NCBI GenBank assembly: GCA_027117675.1
Contig: JAJAYM010000225.1
Location: 1 to 6,112 of the forward strand
Direction of reading: 5' to 3'
Source of the DNA: Actinomycetes bacterium
GTDB taxonomy: Bacteria; Actinomycetota; Actinomycetes; JAHEKZ01
DNA: 6,112 nt
Part shown: one piece after another, positions 1-5,369 of the stretch
Layout: each line of letters begins with the position of its first letter
Numbering within the stretch: the first letter of the stretch is position 1
The notes under the pieces: generated by a model
Databases searched by the model: none
What the model was told of the DNA's origin: nothing
Seen by the model: the letters and a program-made list of their open reading frames with translations, nothing else
Translations under genes and position numbers: made by a program

Positions 1-701
1 CAGACCGCGGCAATCTCCAGACCAGCATGCGGCTCTCGGCGCATTGACTGAATCAACTCAGCGACTGAACGCTCAAGCCCGACCACGACCACACGCTGCA
101 TGCACCGACCTTGACGACGCAGGCTGTGCAAGGTTTGACGTGCAACCCAGTGCACGACCAGCGAGAGAACCATGGCCGTTGGCAACCCGACAACCACTAC
201 CCCGCGGGTGAGCTCAACGGTGAACGCGTAGGCCAACGTTCCGACCACCGCGAGGAAGACGACGCTGGTGTGAAAGAGGCGCCTGTACTCGTCGCTGCCG
301 TTGCCAACGAAGCGATGTTCGTAGATACGGCCCAGCGCCAGTGACGCGACCCAAGCAGGTGGGAACAGCAGGACGATCCACATGTTGACCGGTGAGGGAA
401 AAGCGGTCACCGCGATAAGCGCTGCCACCAGTGCCGCGAATCCGTCAGCGATGGCGACCGCGACGGGATAGCGAACCAGCCATCTGGGCACCACTCGCGT
501 TACCGGACCATGTTGGGCGTAGTCGCGCGGGTCAGCTGCCTCGCTGATCGCTGGGCGCGGCTGGCCAAGCGGCTCGGCCGGCGTTGGCAGATGCGTGACC
601 ACGACGAGAGCGTCGCTCGAAGTGGGCGTTGTTGTGCCCATGTCCGCGCTGAGCGCGGAAGTGCTCGAAGCACTCACTGCCGGATCCTCGATGTGTCGCA
701 T
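1..701 (-). CDS. Polyprenyl-phosphate glycosylphosphotransferase (exopolysaccharide-initiating sugar transferase), 3' end outside window
   Basis: Enzymes of this family move a sugar-1-phosphate onto undecaprenyl phosphate at the inner membrane face, the first step of exopolysaccharide or capsule synthesis. The frame is open from an ATG at 701-699 to the window edge, giving 233 residues. After a polar N-terminus (about 1-70) come hydrophobic segments near 78-100, 107-124, 147-161 and 167-186. A GRIYEHRF motif (124-131) between segments two and three and an RVVVVG motif (203-208) that opens a CoA-binding-like Rossmann region are both typical of the N-terminal half of WbaP/CpsD-like proteins. 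The catalytic bacterial sugar transferase domain should follow but lies beyond base 1, so activity and sugar specificity cannot be judged. The ATG is chosen for the purine-rich GAGG site just upstream; an in-frame ATG at residue 21 is an alternative. Divergent from cysC. Family call is by sequence resemblance. Confidence 0.85.
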   Translation of the reverse strand, partial: MRHIEDPAVSASSTSALSADMGTTTPTSSDALVVVTHLPTPAEPLGQPRPAISEAADPRDYAQHGPVTRVVPRWLVRYPVAVAIADGFAALVAALIAVTAFPSPVNMWIVLLFPPAWVASLALGRIYEHRFVGNGSDEYRRLFHTSVVFLAVVGTLAYAFTVELTRGVVVVGLPTAMVLSLVVHWVARQTLHSLRRQGRCMQRVVVVGLERSVAELIQSMRREPHAGLEIAAV

Positions 702-703
702 GA

Positions 704-711
704 CCCCCCTC
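704..711 (-). promoter_or_regulatory. Ribosome binding site of the glycosylphosphotransferase gene
   Basis: Read on the minus strand this is GAGGGGGG followed by TC and the ATG at 701. The GAGG part (708-711) lies 6 bases from the start codon, a normal distance, and supports this ATG over the in-frame ATG at residue 21. Confidence 0.55.
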
Positions 712-760
712 AGGTCGCAAGCGTTGAGTCTGCCCTGTCCGACGTTGGTTCGTGGCGTGT

Positions 761-777
761 TCGAGCAAGTCGCTCGA
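761..777. repeat. Interrupted palindrome, possible operator
   Basis: TCGAGC (761-766) and GCTCGA (772-777) are perfect inverted copies around AAGTC. The size and symmetry would suit a dimeric repressor, and the position about 60 bases upstream of the glycosylphosphotransferase start suits control of that gene. No regulator is identified, and short palindromes of this kind arise by chance in GC-rich DNA. Confidence 0.3.
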
Positions 778-788
778 GGTGATCACCC

Positions 789-827
789 GGGCGCATCCGC
801 CCTATGACCGAGTGTTCGCTCGGATGC
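789..827 (+). promoter_or_regulatory. Mutually exclusive inverted repeats upstream of cysC, possible attenuator
   Basis: Two small stems (789-793 with 798-802; 808-812 with 819-823) compete with a longer-range 7-bp stem (793-799 with 821-827). If transcribed into the cysC leader, the RNA could switch between the two forms. There is no T-run after them, so a classical intrinsic terminator is not present. The function is speculative. Confidence 0.22.
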
Positions 828-940
828 ACATCGAGTGACAACGGAGGACATATCGCCCATCAGTAGGCGAACCACCCAAAGGGAAACGGGGCGTCGACTT
901 CTACTAGCGTTGTCGCGAGCTCCCCATCCGAAAGGCGACT

Positions 941-2314
941 GTGACCGACCAGCGCGTACTGCCCGCTACCGCTCGCCACACCTTGTCCGGGAATGACCTC
1001 TCCTGGCTGCACCTGACTCTCGAGGGAGTTCTTCCAGCTCATTACCGGCTGCCCGATGATCTGGCTGCAGAACTCGCACCGACACTTCACGTCGCCGATC
1101 TGTCCGTGCGGCCGGGCGACACGGTCGACCTACTCGACCCCGAGGGCGTCACCCTGGCTACGCTCACCGTCAGCGCGCTGGCTGGTGGATGGGTCGCGGG
1201 ATCGATCGATCAGCGCTCCGGCTTCACGATCGTCGATCACGTCGCGCTGCGGACGCCGCCAGCGGCGCCTGCTGCCGGATGGCCAGCTGGCCCAGTGTGG
1301 GCTCTGTGGGCTGACGCCCCAACCCCGCACGCCGTCCGCTCGGCTGCGCGCGTGGCAGCACGAGCAGCGGGGGCAACGATCGCTGAGATAATTCCGATCC
1401 CGACCGGGCACGAAACCAGCCGGGTGGCCAACGCCCCGGTGCGATACGCCCAGGCCGCCAGCACCCGAGACCAGCACGATCAGATGGTGATCGTTCCCTG
1501 GCCCGACGTCGGCTGGGACGCCGAGGGCGTTCGGCTTCGGGCGACGGTTGCCGCTGCCTACGGGGCCATTGAGCTGCTGGTGACTCCGAAGCACACGGTG
1601 GCGGTCAACGGACTGCCCATCCCGGTCCGTCAGCTCGACGTGCCCGAGGAACATGTCGAGATTCCCGTTGAACTCCTCGACGCTTGGGTAGCTGATGGTG
1701 TGCCGCTTCCAGGCTGGGCGGCCGAACCGGCGGTGGCCCTCCAGCTACAGCTCTTGTATCGGCCCAGCACGGGTCAGGGCCTCACGGTCTTGCTCAGTGG
1801 TCTTTCCGGCTCCGGTAAGTCGACAGTCGCCCGCGCCCTGGCGGTGCGGCTGGTTGGGGACGAGAGCCGATCTGTGAGCCTGCTGGACGGAGACGTCGTC
1901 CGGCACCACCTTTCCAAGGGGCTGGGCTTTAGCCGCCCCGACCGCATCACCAACGTCCTGCGGATCGGGTTCGTCGCAGCTGAGATCTCCAAGGCCGGCG
2001 GGGTCGCCATCTGCTGCCCCATCGCCCCCTACGACCCAACGCGTCGACAGGTTCGCGCGATGGTCGAAGAACACGGCAGGTTCGTCCTCGTTCACGTGGC
2101 AACGCCACTGGAGGAGTGTGAACGGCGAGATCGCAAGGGTCTCTACGCCAAAGCTCGGCGTGGGGAAATCCCCGAGTTCACGGGCATCTCCGACCCCTAC
2201 GACGTGCCGACCGACGCAGAGGTGGTCGTCGACACCACGGGACGCACCATCGAGGACTGCGTTGACGAGGTCCACGGCGCCCTCATCCGTTTGGGAGCGA
2301 TCAGGTCACCTTGA
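941..2314 (+). CDS. cysC: APS kinase with an N-terminal degenerate ATP-sulfurylase-like domain
   Basis: Phosphorylates adenosine 5'-phosphosulfate with ATP to give PAPS. The kinase occupies about residues 280-457 of 457: P-loop GLSGSGKST (287-295), LLDGDVVRHHLS (314-325), the CCPIAPYDPTRR segment (358-369), DRKGLYAKARRGEI (397-410) and GISDPYDVP (415-423), all characteristic of CysC. Residues about 15-275 follow the order of an ATP sulfurylase: a PUA-like part (PGDTVDLLDPEG, 58-69), then segments matching the active-site regions. However, the expected QxRNPxHxxHE motif reads LWADAPTPHAVR (122-133) and the expected GRDHAG reads TPKHTV (215-220), so this half is probably not catalytic. Domain order matches the Aquifex/fungal sulfurylase-APS kinase fusions. 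The GTG start is constrained by an in-frame stop at 905-907 with no start codon between; a weak AAAGG site lies 5 bases upstream. Converges on cysN, which with CysD supplies the substrate. Confidence 0.9.
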   Translation: MTDQRVLPATARHTLSGNDLSWLHLTLEGVLPAHYRLPDDLAAELAPTLHVADLSVRPGDTVDLLDPEGVTLATLTVSALAGGWVAGSIDQRSGFTIVDHVALRTPPAAPAAGWPAGPVWALWADAPTPHAVRSAARVAARAAGATIAEIIPIPTGHETSRVANAPVRYAQAASTRDQHDQMVIVPWPDVGWDAEGVRLRATVAAAYGAIELLVTPKHTVAVNGLPIPVRQLDVPEEHVEIPVELLDAWVADGVPLPGWAAEPAVALQLQLLYRPSTGQGLTVLLSGLSGSGKSTVARALAVRLVGDESRSVSLLDGDVVRHHLSKGLGFSRPDRITNVLRIGFVAAEISKAGGVAICCPIAPYDPTRRQVRAMVEEHGRFVLVHVATPLEECERRDRKGLYAKARRGEIPEFTGISDPYDVPTDAEVVVDTTGRTIEDCVDEVHGALIRLGAIRSP

Positions 2315-2333
2315 CGCGAAGGCTCAGGCGTCA
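2312..2333. terminator. Possible bidirectional terminator stem-loop between convergent cysC and cysN
   Basis: TGACGC (2312-2317) and GCGTCA (2328-2333) form a 6-bp stem around a 10-base loop. The stem begins at the cysC stop codon and the loop holds the cysN stop codon (2324-2326). There is no T-run on either side, so it is weak as an intrinsic terminator, but it is the only symmetrical element at the point where the two transcripts collide. Confidence 0.3.
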
Positions 2334-3580
2334 GTGTCGACGACCATGCCCGCGGCCACCGTGGCGCCCGACGCCTCATCAATCAAGATTAACGAGCCGG
2401 TCTGACGATTGCGTCGGTACTCATCTACGAAGAGCGGTTGGGTGATCCGGAAGGTCAATCTGCCGATCTCGTTGAGCCCTAGAGATGTTGTTTTCTCGTC
2501 ACGGTGCAGGTCGTTGATGTCGAGGCGATACTGCAGGTCCTTGACGATTGTCTTCGCCGTGCGGGTGGTGTGCTTGATGATGTAGCGGTTGCCCTCTTGG
2601 ATACGGGTCCCCTGCTGCATCCACACGATCATCGCGTCGAGATCCTGCGTCGCATGTGGGTGGTTATGCGTCCGGCAGAGCATGTCGCCCCGGCTGATGT
2701 CGAGGTCGTCAGCCAGCCGGATGGACACCGACATCGGCGGATGCGCTTCTTGCAGTTCCTGCCCGTAGAGATCAATCCCCACCACGCGACTGGTCAGTCC
2801 ACTCGGCTGGACCATGACTTCATCACCAACCTTGATGGTTCCGCCCGCGACGGTGCCGGCGTACCCCCGATAGTCGTGGAAGGCGTCAGACTGTGGGCGG
2901 ATGACGTACTGCACAGGGAATCGGACATCGATCAGGTTCTGGTCAGATCCAATGTGGATGTTCTCCAAGTGGTGCAGCAGAGAGCTGCCTTCGTACCACG
3001 GCATGTTCTCTGAGCGCGAGACGACGTTGTCACCCTTGAGCGCAGAGACCGGGATGATGGTCAGGTCGGGGATGTCGAGCTTGGCCGCGAAAGCGCGGAA
3101 GTCGTCGGCGACCTTCTGATAGACCGCTTCGTGGTAATCAACGAGGTCCATCTTGTTGACCAGCATGACGACGTGCGGCACCCGAAGAAGCGCCGAAAGG
3201 AATGCATGTCGCCTGCTCTGTTCGATCACGCCGTTGCGCGCGTCCACCAAGATCATGGTGAGGTTCGCCGTTGAGGCCCCCGTCACCATGTTCCGGGTGT
3301 ACTGAATGTGACCTGGGGTGTCGGCAATGATGAATTTGCGTTTGGGCGTCGCGAAGTATCGGTAAGCGACATCGATAGTGATGCCCTGCTCCCGCTCAGC
3401 GCGCAAACCGTCAGTCAGCAGGGCCAGGTTGGTGTACTCCGCACCTTGGTCACGCGATGTGCGCTCAATCGCCTCGAGTTGATCCTCAAAGATCGACTTG
3501 CTGTCGTACAGCAATCGACCGATCAAGGTGCTCTTACCGTCATCGACCGAGCCAGCAGTCGCCAGCCTCAGCAGCTCCAT
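2324..3580 (-). CDS. cysN: Sulfate adenylyltransferase subunit 1 (GTPase subunit of ATP sulfurylase)
   Basis: Regulatory GTPase of the heterodimeric ATP sulfurylase; GTP hydrolysis drives formation of APS and pyrophosphate from sulfate and ATP by CysD. The 418 residues carry the full translation-factor GTPase set: P-loop GSVDDGKST (10-18), switch I region with GITID (66-70), DTPGH (87-91), NKMD (142-145) and SALKG (179-183). Two beta-barrel domains follow from about 220 to the end, as in EF-Tu-like CysN. The protein ends after the second barrel, with no C-terminal APS kinase, unlike the CysNC fusion of Mycobacterium tuberculosis; here the kinase is the separate gene facing it. The ATG overlaps the cysD stop by one base (TAATG), which implies translational coupling, and a GAGGGG stretch within the end of cysD may serve as ribosome binding site. 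Confidence 0.96.
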   Translation of the reverse strand: MELLRLATAGSVDDGKSTLIGRLLYDSKSIFEDQLEAIERTSRDQGAEYTNLALLTDGLRAEREQGITIDVAYRYFATPKRKFIIADTPGHIQYTRNMVTGASTANLTMILVDARNGVIEQSRRHAFLSALLRVPHVVMLVNKMDLVDYHEAVYQKVADDFRAFAAKLDIPDLTIIPVSALKGDNVVSRSENMPWYEGSSLLHHLENIHIGSDQNLIDVRFPVQYVIRPQSDAFHDYRGYAGTVAGGTIKVGDEVMVQPSGLTSRVVGIDLYGQELQEAHPPMSVSIRLADDLDISRGDMLCRTHNHPHATQDLDAMIVWMQQGTRIQEGNRYIIKHTTRTAKTIVKDLQYRLDINDLHRDEKTTSLGLNEIGRLTFRITQPLFVDEYRRNRQTGSLILIDEASGATVAAGMVVDTDA

Positions 3581-4494
3581 TAGAAGTACCCCTCGCGCTT
3601 ACGGTCTTCCATTGCGGCCTCGGAGGCCCGGTCGTCCGCTCTGGTCGCGCCACGCTCAGTGATCCGGCTGGCTGCGACGTCTTCGATGATCTTGTCCAGG
3701 GTGTCGGCGTCGGACTCGACAGCGGCGGTGCACGTCATGTCGCCGACCGTTCGGTACCGCACCATGGCGTCGAATACCTCGGAACCATCGTCGGCGGGTG
3801 TGACGTCGGTGATGGCCATCAACATGTTGTCGCGCCAGAAGACCGGCCGCTTGTGGGCAAAGTAGATCGATGGCAGTTCAAGCTCTTCCCGCTTCACGTA
3901 CTGCCAGATGTCGAGCTCGGTCCAGTTGGAGATCGGGAAGATCCGGATGTGCTCACCCTGACGGTGCCGGCCGTTGTAAAGACTCCAGAGCTCGGGTCGC
4001 TGTCCCTTGGGGTCCCACTGTCCGAACTCGTCCCGAAACGAGAACACCCGCTCCTTGGCCCTGGCTTTCTCTTCGTCGCGTCGAGCACCACCGAAGACCG
4101 CGTCGAACTTGTTGTCCTGGATGCCCTTGAGCAACGGAACAGTCTGAATGCTGTTACGCGATGCGCGCGGACCTGTGGGGTCCTGGACGAGCCCTTCAGC
4201 GATGGCGTTCTCGACCGAAGCAACGATCAGTCGTGCGCCAAGCTCGGAGACGCGCCGGTCGCGATACTCGATCACCTCGGCGAAGTTGTGGCCGGTATCG
4301 ACGTGCATCAGCGGGAAAGGGGGTTTGGCTGGCCAGAAGGCTTTCTCAGCAAGTCGGAGCATGACGATGGAGTCTTTGCCCCCCGAGAACAGCAACCCAG
4401 GGCGCTCGAACTCAGCGGCAACCTCCCGCATGATGTGGATGGACTCCGCCTCAAGCAGGTCCAGCTGCGACAGCTGGTAGTCGATCGAAGACAC
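3580..4494 (-). CDS. cysD: Sulfate adenylyltransferase subunit 2 (catalytic subunit of ATP sulfurylase)
   Basis: Catalytic partner of CysN; it forms APS from ATP and sulfate in the cytoplasm. The 304-residue length is normal for the family. It is an ATP pyrophosphatase (PP-loop) protein with SGGKDS at 37-42, HVDTGHNF at 64-71, FGGARRDEEKARAKER at 134-149, and the usual end RKREGYF (298-304), all of which are intact. The start is GTG at 4494-4492, supported by a strong AAGGAG site 6 bases upstream. It lies 22 bases behind cysQ and overlaps cysN by one base, so the three are very likely co-transcribed and CysD and CysN made in matched amounts. A 458-codon open frame on the opposite strand is a coding shadow. 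Confidence 0.97.
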   Translation of the reverse strand: MSSIDYQLSQLDLLEAESIHIMREVAAEFERPGLLFSGGKDSIVMLRLAEKAFWPAKPPFPLMHVDTGHNFAEVIEYRDRRVSELGARLIVASVENAIAEGLVQDPTGPRASRNSIQTVPLLKGIQDNKFDAVFGGARRDEEKARAKERVFSFRDEFGQWDPKGQRPELWSLYNGRHRQGEHIRIFPISNWTELDIWQYVKREELELPSIYFAHKRPVFWRDNMLMAITDVTPADDGSEVFDAMVRYRTVGDMTCTAAVESDADTLDKIIEDVAASRITERGATRADDRASEAAMEDRKREGYF

Positions 4495-4498
4495 GCTT

Positions 4499-4506
4499 CT
4501 CTCCTT
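4499..4506 (-). promoter_or_regulatory. Ribosome binding site of cysD
   Basis: AAGGAGAG on the minus strand, with the AAGGAG core 6 bases from the GTG at 4494. It is the clearest Shine-Dalgarno sequence in the window. It fixes a GTG start and suggests cysD is initiated independently rather than by coupling to cysQ. Confidence 0.75.
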
Positions 4507-4516
4507 GTTCCGTCGG

Positions 4517-5359
4517 TCAGCCGTTGGCCAACGCGGCGAGTACGCCTTCTGCCAGCTCAGGCCGACAGATCACCAGGTCAGGCAGCAAGGTGCTGGCCTG
4601 GTTGTAGATCATCGGACTGCCATCGATCCGACTGCAGTGCAAACCAGCCGCTCGAGCCACCGCCACGGGTGCGGCGCTGTCCCATTCGTACTGCCCACCG
4701 GAATGGACGTACGCGTCTCCTTCGCCGAGAAGGACAGCCATCGCCTTGGCTCCGGCCGATCCCATCGGGACGAGTTCACCACCCAGCTCGTGCGCGACAT
4801 GCTCCGCCTCGGCAGCGGGCCGAGTGCGACTGACCATGAAGCGCGGCCGACCCGAGCGGGACGGCGCGAGGACGGGTAGATCGTAGGTGGCCAGCGTCAG
4901 ATCTTTGGCCGGCAACGCGACAGCCCCGGCCGTGAGTTCGCCCACAGCGCCGGTACCACCAGCACCGCGCTCCCACAGGGCGACGTGAATCGCCCAGTCG
5001 TCGCGGGGGGGCTCGGAAAACTCGCGGGTGCCGTCCAGCGGGTCGACGATCCACACCCGGTCAGACGTCAATCGGGCAAGGTCGTCGGCACCCTCTTCAG
5101 AGAGCACCACATCGGCTGGGCGATAGGCCTTGAGGGTCGCGGTGATCAGCGCATGCCCAAGCCGGTCACCAGCGTCCTTCAGCGCCTTCGGGTCGCTGCC
5201 GTCGAACCGCTGACGCAGCTCAAGCAACGCGCGTCCGGCTGCCGTAGCGATCGCTGCCGCGAGTCGCCCGTCGTCGGAGAGAGTCTCTTCGCTCAGCGCA
5301 TGCTCGTCCAGCACCTCATCGAGGTCGAACGATGAACCGCTGTCGTCGGGCTTGGTCAC
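4517..5359 (-). CDS. cysQ: 3'(2'),5'-bisphosphate nucleotidase (PAP phosphatase), inositol monophosphatase family
   Basis: Hydrolyses 3'-phosphoadenosine 5'-phosphate (PAP) to AMP and phosphate, clearing the inhibitory by-product of PAPS reductase and of sulfotransferases. In 280 residues it shows the metal-binding set of the FIG/IMPase superfamily: SEE (87-89), WIVDPLDGTREFS (103-115) and WDSAAP (226-231). RDDWAIHVALW (119-129), SAGAKAMAV (201-209) and the DGSPMIYNQ segment (246-254) strongly resemble mycobacterial CysQ, which is also reported to act on inositol phosphates and fructose 1,6-bisphosphate; substrate choice here is inferred from the cysDN neighbours. The frame runs open upstream to 5650, but that part overlaps rpsA and is an arginine-rich shadow. 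I chose the GTG at 5359-5357, ten bases past the rpsA stop; its ribosome binding site is poor (GGCGAG, distant), so coupling to rpsA translation is plausible. Confidence 0.93.
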   Translation of the reverse strand: MTKPDDSGSSFDLDEVLDEHALSEETLSDDGRLAAAIATAAGRALLELRQRFDGSDPKALKDAGDRLGHALITATLKAYRPADVVLSEEGADDLARLTSDRVWIVDPLDGTREFSEPPRDDWAIHVALWERGAGGTGAVGELTAGAVALPAKDLTLATYDLPVLAPSRSGRPRFMVSRTRPAAEAEHVAHELGGELVPMGSAGAKAMAVLLGEGDAYVHSGGQYEWDSAAPVAVARAAGLHCSRIDGSPMIYNQASTLLPDLVICRPELAEGVLAALANG

Positions 5360-5369
5360 GTGCGACCGA

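Larger units (their letters stand above)
702..940. other. Divergent intergenic region with several inverted repeats
   Basis: These 239 bases separate two divergent genes and should hold promoters for both. I see no convincing -35/-10 pair on either strand. Visible structures are an interrupted palindrome at 761-777 (TCGAGC, 5 bases, GCTCGA), a hairpin at 789-802 (GGGCG, 4 bases, CGCCC), a hairpin at 808-823 (CCGAG, 6 bases, CTCGG), and a 7-base inverted repeat, GCATCCG at 793-799 with CGGATGC at 821-827, that cannot form together with the last two. A 20-codon ORF (804-866) crosses this area. No protein-coding gene is supported here. Confidence 0.6.

Noticed and set aside
111..344. 77-codon plus-strand frame at the left end
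   Set aside because: Antisense to the glycosylphosphotransferase, whose membrane segments and family motifs read cleanly on the minus strand.
661..673. Perfect small hairpin GTGCT-CGA-AGCAC
   Set aside because: It lies inside the glycosylphosphotransferase coding region, is only 5 bp long and has no nearby feature that would give it a role.
881..911. SigR/ECF-like promoter before cysC (GGGAAA then CGTT)
   Set aside because: The spacing of 21 bases between the elements is too long for SigR-type promoters (about 16-17), and no other -35/-10 pair fits well.
1745..2275. 176-codon minus-strand frame opposite the APS kinase domain
   Set aside because: Antisense to strongly conserved kinase motifs, with no motif of its own; a shadow.
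3457..4833. A 458-codon open frame on the plus strand
   Set aside because: It lies antisense to the cysN start, all of cysD and part of cysQ, all of which are firmly identified. The product has no recognisable motif. Long antisense frames are common in GC-rich genes.
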